Shown here piece by piece: positions 21,408 to 27,806 of a DNA stretch of 27,806 nt. The DNA comes from JAFGLY01 sp041309225. Its GTDB lineage: Bacteria > Myxococcota_A > UBA796 > JAFGLY01. Made by a program: the position numbers and the translations under genes. The stretch covers positions 1-27,806 of the forward strand of contig JBFYZZ010000075.1 in NCBI GenBank assembly GCA_041309225.1. Reading direction: 5' to 3'. Positions within the stretch are counted from its first letter, which is position 1, and the number at the start of each line of letters is the position of its first letter. The notes beneath the pieces were generated by a model that saw only the letters and a list, made by a program, of their open reading frames with translations, was not told the origin of the DNA and ran no database searches.

Positions 21408-23402
21408 ATGAATGCGAAAACCTGGGTGTCCCTCCTCCCGCTGGCCGTCGTGGTCGGCCTCCCCGCCTGCCACCAGAAGGCGTCCGACGGTGATCCCAAC
21501 GCCGACAAGCTGGGCAACTACGGCCCCGTCGAGGACGACACCGACGGCGACGGCATCCTGGACGCCGTCGAGGGCAGCGACGACTTCGATGGCGACGGGA
21601 TCCCGAACGACCACGATCTCGACAGCGACAACGACTGCATCCCCGACAAGGTCGAGCGGGGCAACGTGCCGGCGGACGCCGCGCCGGTGAACTCCGACTA
21701 CGACTCGATGCCGGACTTCCTCGACCTCGACTCCGACAACAACGACCTCCTCGACCACGACGAGGCGCGCGACTGCATGGCGCCGTACGACCAGGACGGC
21801 GACACGGTGGGCGACTACGCCGACCTCGACGACGACGGGGACAACATCCTCGACACCGAGGAGGGCACGGACGATTTCGATTCGGACGGCACGGGCAACT
21901 TCAAGGACGAGGACTCCGACGGCGACTGCATCGACGACATCGACGAGGCCGGCGACACCAGCCTCGCCACCCATCCCTACGACACCGACCTCGACGGCAT
22001 CCCCGACTACCTCGACCTCGACTCCGACGGCGACGGCGAGAGCGACACCGACGAGGTGGAGGGTGCGTGCGATCCGGTCGGCGACATCGACCACGACGGC
22101 TACGCCGACAACATCGACCCCGACATCGACGGCGACGGCCTCCTGAACGTCGAGGAGTACGCCATCGGGACCGACCCGCGGATCCGCGACAGCGACGACG
22201 ACGGCGCCACCGACGGCCTCGAGATCTTCGCCGAGACCAACCCGACCCTGGCGGCGGATGCGCCGCACGGCACCATCATCACCACGGGCCCACGCCAGAT
22301 CATGGAGTCCGACGGCTACTACACGGTCGACCGCTTCAAGGTGGACGTCTTCGTCCTCCTCGACACCGCCTACTCCTACTCCTGTTACCACCCGAACCTG
22401 CCCAGCTTCCTCGACTCCCTGGTGAAGGCGGTCTTCGCCCGGTTCGAGGACGTGGCCCTGGGCTTCGCCCTCTACGACGACTACAACTACTCGAGCGGCT
22501 GGGCGGCGGCCGGGGGGTATCCCTACCGGATCTGGTACCAGATCTCCACCAACGAAGAGGCCATCATCCGCACCGCCGAGACCGCCAGCATGTCCTACGG
22601 TGGCGACTCCTACGGCAGCGGCTACGAGGCGGTCTACCAGACGGTCACGGGGGTCGGGTTCGACCAGGACAACGACGGCGACTTCGACGAAGCCACCGAC
22701 ATCAAGCCGTTCTACGCCTCCTCCACCGACGCCTTCGGGGGCGGCGCCCCGAGCGCCTACGATCCCACGATCGTCGGGACCGGTCACGGCGTCGGGGTCG
22801 GCTGGCGGAACGGGGCGAGCAAGATCGTGATGCTCGGCTCCGACAACGTGATCCGCGACGGCGACATGGGGCACGCGGTGCCCGATGGCTGCCAGTTCGA
22901 GCCGGCCACGTTCTCCATCGCGGCCGAGGCCATGAACGAGGTCCACGCCCACTTCATCGGGGTCAACGTCTACGAGTACCAGACCTCCGACCACACGCTG
23001 CAGACCCAGCTCACGAACTTCGCCGTCGAGACCGAGTCCTACATCGACGAGGACGACGACGGCCTCATCGACGAGCCGGCGGTCCTGTACGGATCATGGA
23101 ACTGGCCCGACATCAGCGAGATCGTCGAGGCCATGTGGGATCTCGCCGGCCGTACGAGCATCGACCTCTGGCTCGAGGTCGGCGACGACGAGGAGGGCTA
23201 CATCACCCAGCTCGACCCGCAGAAGATCTTCCCGAACCTCGAGCAGGGCGACGTCATCCCCTTCGTGGTCGAGACCACCACCGCCGCGCCCACCGCCTAC
23301 GACGACCAGTTCTACCACGGCACGATCAAGGTCATGGAGGAGGAGGGCGAGTACGGCGAGCACGACATCTGGCTCGTCATCCGCCCCGAGACCCAGATCT
23401 AG
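21408..23402 (+). CDS. Lipoprotein with TSP3-like Ca-binding repeats and a VWA-like domain
   Basis: The 664-residue product has a lipoprotein signal ending V-V-G-L-P-A-C (Cys21). Residues 41-275 are Asp-rich repeats such as D-T-D-G-D-G-I-L-D, D-F-D-G-D-G-I-P-N and D-T-D-L-D-G-I-P-D-Y-L-D-L-D-S-D-G-D-G, typical of thrombospondin type-3 Ca-binding repeats. A VWA-like domain starts at V-D-V-F-V-L-L-D-T-A-Y-S-Y-S (312-325). Its metal-site motif is D-T-A-Y-S rather than D-x-S-x-S, so metal binding may be altered. A second Ca-binding-like patch, D-Q-D-N-D-G-D-F-D-E, lies within this domain. A cell-surface adhesin or ligand-binding role is inferred. No clear ribosome site precedes the ATG, but the promoter at 21351-21379 supports it. 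The stop is 7 nt from the convergent pepF-like stop. Confidence 0.88.
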   Translation: MNAKTWVSLLPLAVVVGLPACHQKASDGDPNADKLGNYGPVEDDTDGDGILDAVEGSDDFDGDGIPNDHDLDSDNDCIPDKVERGNVPADAAPVNSDYDSMPDFLDLDSDNNDLLDHDEARDCMAPYDQDGDTVGDYADLDDDGDNILDTEEGTDDFDSDGTGNFKDEDSDGDCIDDIDEAGDTSLATHPYDTDLDGIPDYLDLDSDGDGESDTDEVEGACDPVGDIDHDGYADNIDPDIDGDGLLNVEEYAIGTDPRIRDSDDDGATDGLEIFAETNPTLAADAPHGTIITTGPRQIMESDGYYTVDRFKVDVFVLLDTAYSYSCYHPNLPSFLDSLVKAVFARFEDVALGFALYDDYNYSSGWAAAGGYPYRIWYQISTNEEAIIRTAETASMSYGGDSYGSGYEAVYQTVTGVGFDQDNDGDFDEATDIKPFYASSTDAFGGGAPSAYDPTIVGTGHGVGVGWRNGASKIVMLGSDNVIRDGDMGHAVPDGCQFEPATFSIAAEAMNEVHAHFIGVNVYEYQTSDHTLQTQLTNFAVETESYIDEDDDGLIDEPAVLYGSWNWPDISEIVEAMWDLAGRTSIDLWLEVGDDEEGYITQLDPQKIFPNLEQGDVIPFVVETTTAAPTAYDDQFYHGTIKVMEEEGEYGEHDIWLVIRPETQI

Positions 23403-23409
23403 CGGGCGG

Positions 23410-25365
23410 CTACTTCTTCTTCTTCGTGGCCTTCTGGAGCCGCGTCCACTCGGTGTCGAACTCGGCCACGGTGCGCTCGAACAGGTCGAGCATGTCGAGG
23501 ATCGGCGCCTGGGTCTCCAGATCCACGCCCGCCTCGCGCAGGATCACGAGCGGGGGCTTGGAGCCGCCGGCCGAGAGCAGGTGCTTCTTGTAGCGCTCGA
23601 TGGCCTCCAGCCCGGCCTTGCCCTTCCGGTCCATCTGCTGCGCGATCGAGATGCCGCTCGTAAGGCCCAGGGCGTACGTGTACACGTAGAAGTTGTAGTA
23701 GAAGTGGGAGATGAACGCCCACTCGATGGCGTCGTCCGGGGCCATCGCGTAGTCGGGCCCGTAGTAGGCCTTCACCAGGTCGGCGTAGAGCCCGTTGACG
23801 AAGTCGGCGGTGAGGGGTTCGCCCTTCTCGGCCTGCTCGTGGATGCGCATCTCGAACTCGGCGAAGAGCGTCTGCCGGAAGATGGTGAGCCGGATGTTCT
23901 CGAGGCGCTGGTTGAGGAGCCACAGCCGGGTCTCGGGATCCCGGGTGCGGCGCAGGAGGTAGGTGAGGAGGATCTCCTCGTTGGAGGTCGACGCGGTCTC
24001 CGCCGCGAGCGTGGAGTAGTCGGCGTAGTGGAAGGGCTGGTTCCGGTTGGTGAACACCGAGTGCATGGCATGGCCGAACTCGTGGGCCAGCGTGGAGACG
24101 GCGTCGAAGGTGTCGTCGTAGTTGAGCAGCACGTACGGGTGGACGTCGTAGGCGCTGCCCGACATGTAGGCGCCCGAGTCCTTCTTGGCGTTGGGGTACA
24201 CGTCGACCCAGCCGCTCGCGGGATCCGTGCCCTCCTCCAGGGCTCCGGCGTAGTCGGGGCCGAGGGGCTTCAACGCCTCCATGACCAGGGCGCGCCCATC
24301 CTCGTAGGGGTACGTGACCTCCTGGGCGGTCACCATCGGGTTGTAGAGGTTGTCGAAGGTGACCGGACCCGACAGGCCCAGGACCTTCCGGCGCAGGGCC
24401 ATGTACCGGTGGAGGGTCCGGGGGAGGTTGGACCGGATGGTCTGGATGAGGTTGTTGTAGGCGGCCGGGGTGATGTTGTCGGGCGTGAGCGCCGCCTGGA
24501 GGCAGGAGTCGTAGCCGCGCACCTGCTTGTTGAAGATGTGGCCCTTGACGATCCCGTCGAGGAACGAGGCCCAGGTGTTGCGGTGGGTCATGAGGCCCCG
24601 GAAGAACACCTGGTGGGCCTCGGATCGGACCTGGGGGTTGACCGAGCCCCGGTACCGCATGAACCCGGTGACGGTGAGCGGCACCTTCTGGCCCGACTCG
24701 TCGGTGACGGGGTCGAACGCGTAGTCCACGTTGAGCAGGGCCTCGTGGGCGTAGTAGGGTGCATCGGCCACGTTGCCCGCCAGCGCCATGATGCGCTCCT
24801 CCTTCGCGGACAGCGTCCACGGCCGCATCCGCTGGACGTTCTCCAGGTAGAAGGCATAGGCGCGCAGCCCCTCGCTCTCCGCGAGGAAGCCGTCGAGCTT
24901 CGCCTTGTCCATCGAGAGGATCTCGGGCTCGAGGTACGAGACCTCGTCGGCGAAGCGGGGGAAGAACATCTGGATGCGGCCCGCCCGGACCTTGGTGGGC
25001 TCGACGCTCTGGTCCTGGTCGAACGCGCGGCCGGCGTAGGTGTCGAGCTGGTACAGGCGCTTCATCACGTCGTAGGTGTCGGTGAGGCACACCTGGAGGG
25101 TCTGGGCCGAGTCCGCGAGGTGCCCGCGGCACGTCCGGAGCTTGGGGAGGTCCTTCTCGAGGGCCTTGAAGGCCTCGTCCCAGGCCTGGTCCGACTCGTA
25201 CAGGTGGGTCAGGTCCCACTTGTAGGCGTCGGGTACGCGATCCCGCGTGGCGTTGGGATCGGGCACCCACCCTGCCGCGCCCGCGGCGCTCGGAGTGAGC
25301 GCGCCGAGGAGGAGGACGACCGTGGCGGCGAGCCGCGGGAGGGAGGAGGCACGGGGGACGGTCAT
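23410..25365 (-). CDS. Exported oligoendopeptidase F-like M3 metallopeptidase
   Basis: The 651-residue product has an N-terminal Sec signal (cleavage near A-G-A-A-G, about 30) and the M3B peptidase fold. The zinc site is H-E-F-G-H (428-432) with the third ligand in A-E-T-A-S-T (Glu456) and N-E-E just after. Family-typical blocks are V-Y-P-N-A-K-K-D-S-G-A-Y (389-400) and F-Y-Y-N-F-Y-V-Y-T-Y-A-L-G near the end. Most PepF proteins are cytoplasmic. This one should be periplasmic, where it would cut short peptides from imported or recycled protein. The C terminus is lysine-rich. GGAG lies 5 nt before the ATG. The gene starts 25 nt after the deoxynucleoside kinase stop and is probably co-transcribed. 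Confidence 0.92.
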   Translation of the reverse strand: MTVPRASSLPRLAATVVLLLGALTPSAAGAAGWVPDPNATRDRVPDAYKWDLTHLYESDQAWDEAFKALEKDLPKLRTCRGHLADSAQTLQVCLTDTYDVMKRLYQLDTYAGRAFDQDQSVEPTKVRAGRIQMFFPRFADEVSYLEPEILSMDKAKLDGFLAESEGLRAYAFYLENVQRMRPWTLSAKEERIMALAGNVADAPYYAHEALLNVDYAFDPVTDESGQKVPLTVTGFMRYRGSVNPQVRSEAHQVFFRGLMTHRNTWASFLDGIVKGHIFNKQVRGYDSCLQAALTPDNITPAAYNNLIQTIRSNLPRTLHRYMALRRKVLGLSGPVTFDNLYNPMVTAQEVTYPYEDGRALVMEALKPLGPDYAGALEEGTDPASGWVDVYPNAKKDSGAYMSGSAYDVHPYVLLNYDDTFDAVSTLAHEFGHAMHSVFTNRNQPFHYADYSTLAAETASTSNEEILLTYLLRRTRDPETRLWLLNQRLENIRLTIFRQTLFAEFEMRIHEQAEKGEPLTADFVNGLYADLVKAYYGPDYAMAPDDAIEWAFISHFYYNFYVYTYALGLTSGISIAQQMDRKGKAGLEAIERYKKHLLSAGGSKPPLVILREAGVDLETQAPILDMLDLFERTVAEFDTEWTRLQKATKKKK

Positions 25366-25390
25366 GGTTGCTCCGGGGGAGGGTGGGAGG

Positions 25391-26041
25391 TCAGGACACG
25401 GTGCGGGAGCCGGAGATCGTCTCTCCGATCTCCCGCGCCACCAGGTCCACGGCGTCGTCGTCGCGCGAGAAGTCGAGGTGCGTGGAGTCCACGAGGAGGA
25501 GGGGGCAGTCGTCGTACACCCGGAACGCGCGCCGGTAGCGCTTGAGCAGGGCGTCCAGGTAGGCCTCGTCCATGTGCTCCTCGAACGACCGGCCTCGGCG
25601 GCGGATCCGGTCGAGCAGGACAGGGAGCGGGGCGTCGAGGACCACCACGAGGTCGGGGGTGACGATCTGCGGGGCGAGGGCTTCGTAGATGTCGAGGTAC
25701 AGCTTCCACTCGGCCTCGAGGAGGGTGAGGCCCGAGAAGATCAGGTTCTTCTGGAAGAGGTAGTCGGAGAGGGTGACGTCGGCGAAGAGGCTCTCCTGGT
25801 GGACCTGCCGCTGCTGGCGGTAGCGGGAGAGCAGGAAGAAGAGCTCGGTCTGGAAGGCCCAGGTGCCGCGATCCTGGTAGAAGCGGGCGAGGAAGGGATT
25901 CTCCTCGAAGACTTCGAGGATCAGCCGGGCACGGACGCGCTCGGCCAGCCGGTGGACGAGGGTGGTCTTGCCGACGCCGATGGGTCCCTCGACGACGATG
26001 TAGCGGTGCGGCCCGAGGGGATGCGTGGGATCGGTCGGCAT
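25391..26041 (-). CDS. Deoxynucleoside kinase (dAK/dCK/dGK family)
   Basis: The 216-residue product has a Walker A motif G-P-I-G-V-G-K-T (19-26), the substrate-side E-V-F-E-E-N-P-F-L-A-R-F-Y (43-55), W-A-F-Q-T-E-L-F-F-L (61-70), the S-D-Y-L-F motif (92-96) and an Arg-rich lid R-R-R-G-R-S-F-E-E (147-155). This is the bacterial deoxyadenosine/deoxycytidine/deoxyguanosine kinase family, which phosphorylates salvaged deoxynucleosides using ATP. Base preference cannot be read safely from sequence. The length is normal and there is no fused HppK domain. GGAG lies 6 nt before the ATG. It follows the LarA-like gene after a 96-nt gap that contains a possible promoter, and it precedes pepF by 25 nt. 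Confidence 0.92.
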   Translation of the reverse strand: MPTDPTHPLGPHRYIVVEGPIGVGKTTLVHRLAERVRARLILEVFEENPFLARFYQDRGTWAFQTELFFLLSRYRQQRQVHQESLFADVTLSDYLFQKNLIFSGLTLLEAEWKLYLDIYEALAPQIVTPDLVVVLDAPLPVLLDRIRRRGRSFEEHMDEAYLDALLKRYRRAFRVYDDCPLLLVDSTHLDFSRDDDAVDLVAREIGETISGSRTVS

Positions 26042-26114
26042 GGGGCGCTCCGGGAGAGGGCCGTGTATCCCGGGCGGCCGGTGGCCACCACCTGGGGCGA
26101 CCCACGAAAGAGGA

Positions 26115-26141
26115 TGTATATCGAGCTTTTATGATGATCAA
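26115..26141 (-). promoter_or_regulatory. Possible promoter of the dNK-pepF pair
   Basis: On the minus strand TTGATC (26136-26141) is followed by a 15-nt spacer and TATACA (26115-26120), about 74 nt before the kinase ATG. This is the most AT-rich patch in the window. The spacer is short, and the -35 overlaps the LarA-like stop codon, so it is only a candidate. Confidence 0.3.
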
Positions 26142-27544
26142 CCGCTCGATGGGAATGATCCCGCCATCCCCTGCACGAACAGCTTGTTGCCGTTGTCGAT
26201 CACGCGCAGGCGCCCGTCCCCGCGCGCCGCGCGCTCGTCGATCCAGGCCTGGGGATCCGCGCAGGGCTCGAAGCCGGCCTCCCGCAGCCGGTCGGGAGGG
26301 AGGTGGCTGTGGACGTACAGGCGCAGGCGGTCCTCGGCGAAGTTGCGGAGCACGCGGGCGGTCTTCCAGAGATACAGCTCGAAGTGGGCGTCGATCCAGG
26401 CGAGCGCCTCGGGGAGGGGACGTTGGCGGAGGCTCACGAGGTTGTCCCAGAACAGGGCCTTGGAGGCGCTGCTGGTGGCGATGCCCCGCACGTCCGGTGG
26501 CAGGTCCGGGCGCCCGTCGCACGGGGCGGTGATCAGGACCTCGCCCCCCGGGAGCACTGCGCCCTTCATGGCCATGTCGAAGCAGTTCTGGACGCCGTAC
26601 ATGGCGTCGCACGCGGGGGGGCCGCCGGGCGAGATGGCCACGTACCGGGTGGGTTCGACCAGGAACTGGGCCTGCTCGTCGGCCCGCGCGATCGCGTGGC
26701 GGCACATCGCGTCGGGATCGCCGCTGCCGGCCCAGTAGAGGGAGCCCTTGTCGGAGATCATGTCGAGGGCGAAGGTGCAGGGATCGCAGGGGACCAGGCG
26801 GCCGTCGGGCAGGAGCCGCGTGCGCTCCGCCATGGCCCGGACATCCCGCGCGTCCTCCGCGAACGGGTTGGCCCGGCGCACCGGATCGGGGTGCCATGGG
26901 CTCCGGCCGGGGCCCGAGTCGGTCGAGAGCGAGCGCTTGTGATTGGCCTCCACGGTGCCACGGGCCGAGATCCCGGGGATGACCTGCTTGTCCACGAGCG
27001 AGTAGCCGTTCATGTAGTGGTGCTTGGACTCGTGGCCGTAGACGCGCACGTCCGCGGCGAGCCAGGCGGGCTCGATCGCCACCGGTGTGCCGAGGGGGCT
27101 CACGCCGATCGGGACCAGCGCTGGATCGTCGCAGGTGTGGGCCACGAACCGGTAGGGGAGGCCCACGGCGTGGCGGGCTACCCACTCGGCGACGTGGGCC
27201 GCGTAGACCTCGGGCTCGTGGGTGCCGGTGGCGCAGAGGAGGGTCACGGCGGCGGGCTGGCCGGCGCGCAGCTCCTCGCAGAGGACCTCGATGATGTGCT
27301 CGTGGAGCCCGGCCCGGAACTCGTCGGAGACGAGGACCGCCACGCTGCGGCCGGCCACCATGCCGGAGAGGCGGGGTCGCCCCTCCGGACGCGCGAGCGC
27401 CTCGCGCAGGCGATCCCGGATCCCCTCGGGGGAGAGCGCGGGCATGGCCCGGGGGCGCATGGGCTCGCCGGCCAGGAATCCGGTGGGGACGTCGAGGGCC
27501 AAGGCCTCGCGTCCGAAGGTGAGGGTGACGCGGGTGCGGGACAT
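26138..27544 (-). CDS. LarA-like nickel-pincer racemase/epimerase family protein
   Basis: The 468-residue product has a LarA-type N-terminal domain with L-V-S-D-E-F-R and A-T-G-T-H-E-P (His109), then G-H-E-S-K-H-H-Y-M-N-G (His176), D-K-Q-V-I-P-G-I (Lys186) and E-A-N-H (His202). Spacing 176-186-202 equals the 174-184-200 spacing of Lactobacillus LarA, where the Lys binds the pincer cofactor and the His residues act in catalysis or bind nickel. It is probably a 2-hydroxyacid racemase or epimerase; the substrate is unknown. Unlike classic LarA, the segment before the Lys is Y-S-L-V-D-K, not S-G-G-R-K. The frame could open at a TTG (27550), but the ATG at 27544 has GGAG 7 nt upstream. Cofactor genes larB, larC and larE are not in the window. 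Confidence 0.85.
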   Translation of the reverse strand: MSRTRVTLTFGREALALDVPTGFLAGEPMRPRAMPALSPEGIRDRLREALARPEGRPRLSGMVAGRSVAVLVSDEFRAGLHEHIIEVLCEELRAGQPAAVTLLCATGTHEPEVYAAHVAEWVARHAVGLPYRFVAHTCDDPALVPIGVSPLGTPVAIEPAWLAADVRVYGHESKHHYMNGYSLVDKQVIPGISARGTVEANHKRSLSTDSGPGRSPWHPDPVRRANPFAEDARDVRAMAERTRLLPDGRLVPCDPCTFALDMISDKGSLYWAGSGDPDAMCRHAIARADEQAQFLVEPTRYVAISPGGPPACDAMYGVQNCFDMAMKGAVLPGGEVLITAPCDGRPDLPPDVRGIATSSASKALFWDNLVSLRQRPLPEALAWIDAHFELYLWKTARVLRNFAEDRLRLYVHSHLPPDRLREAGFEPCADPQAWIDERAARGDGRLRVIDNGNKLFVQGMAGSFPSSG

Positions 27545-27557
27545 CGTCAATCTCCGA

Positions 27558-27806
27558 TCAGGAGGCGAGGCAGGCCCGGACGAGGGTGGCCAGGATGCCC
27601 GCGGACACCAGGGCCGCGAGCACGAGGGCCACGCGCTCGGGCGTGCCCATGCGCGAGGGGGTCTCCCCCCTCGGGGGGGGGACCGGCGGCAGGTCCGCCA
27701 CGGGCACAGGCGGATCGTCGGACGGGGCCACCGAGGGCGTCTCGGCGGGCATGCACGGTGGCTCGGGGCGGGCGGGCTCCGCGGGCGGCTCGGGCGGCTC
27801 GGGGGC
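27558..27806 (-). CDS. C-terminal part of a Pro/Glu-rich membrane-anchored protein (partial)
   Basis: The frame is open to the window edge and gives at least 82 residues. The first about 50 are low-complexity, rich in Pro, Glu and Ala (P-E-P-P-E-P-P-A-E-P). A hydrophobic segment (V-A-L-V-L-A-A-L-V-S-A-G-I-L-A-T-L-V) with a short tail, R-A-C-L-A-S, follows. An internal ATG at 27752 has no ribosome site, so the true start probably lies outside the window. This looks like a linker plus a C-terminal membrane anchor of a larger protein. It ends 13 nt before the LarA-like start and probably shares its transcript. No family is recognised. Confidence 0.55.
   Translation of the reverse strand, partial: APEPPEPPAEPARPEPPCMPAETPSVAPSDDPPVPVADLPPVPPPRGETPSRMGTPERVALVLAALVSAGILATLVRACLAS

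Overview
The window is very GC-rich, densely coded DNA with strong third-position G/C bias. It most resembles a chromosomal segment of an uncultured member of the Myxococcota or a related deltaproteobacterial lineage. The evidence is a MYXO-CTERM-type sorting tail on a secreted protein, a Thr/Asp/Gly 'DTG' stalk, an Oar-like TonB-dependent receptor with a carboxypeptidase-like N-terminal domain, several Asp-rich surface lipoproteins, and GT-C-type membrane proteins. I see no tRNA, rRNA, CRISPR array, insertion sequence or phage gene. No gene-free stretch exceeds about 200 bases.

Layout. (1) 1-112, minus: start of a protein with an N-terminal rubredoxin-like zinc/iron knuckle, cut by the window edge. 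(2) 240-4621, plus: four tightly packed genes for a secreted barrel-like protein, a GT-C membrane glycosyltransferase-like protein, an alpha/beta hydrolase and a CPBP intramembrane protease. (3) 13694-4610, minus: six genes in one direction. The first three are separated by 5 nt each: a lipoprotein with three lamin-tail domains, an outer-membrane barrel with an N-terminal helix-hairpin-helix domain, and a staphylococcal-nuclease-like lipoprotein. They are followed by a large Gly/Asp-repeat lipoprotein, an SPFH/prohibitin-like protein and a second polytopic membrane protein. (4) 13781-20787, plus: a membrane-embedded spermidine-synthase-like protein, the DTG/MYXO-CTERM protein, and an IPT/TIG-like surface protein overlapping (ATGA) the TonB-dependent receptor. 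(5) 20771-21223, minus: a small four-helix membrane protein. (6) 21408-23402, plus: a lipoprotein with thrombospondin-type-3-like Ca-binding repeats and a VWA-like domain. (7) 27806-23410, minus: a Pro/Glu-rich membrane-anchored protein (partial), a LarA-like nickel-pincer racemase/epimerase, a deoxynucleoside kinase and an exported oligoendopeptidase F.

How the genes may work together. Most products are predicted to act in the envelope. The most interesting unit is the lamin-tail / HhH-barrel / SNase operon. Each part has an independent link to DNA or surface nucleases, so I propose a cell-surface system for binding, cutting and perhaps importing extracellular DNA. The deoxynucleoside kinase about 12 kb away could salvage the products, but that link is speculative. 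A second unit is the translationally coupled IPT/TIG protein plus Oar-like receptor, which looks like a receptor with a surface accessory subunit. A third possible link is between the MYXO-CTERM substrate and the CPBP protease, because proposed myxosortases belong to that protease family.
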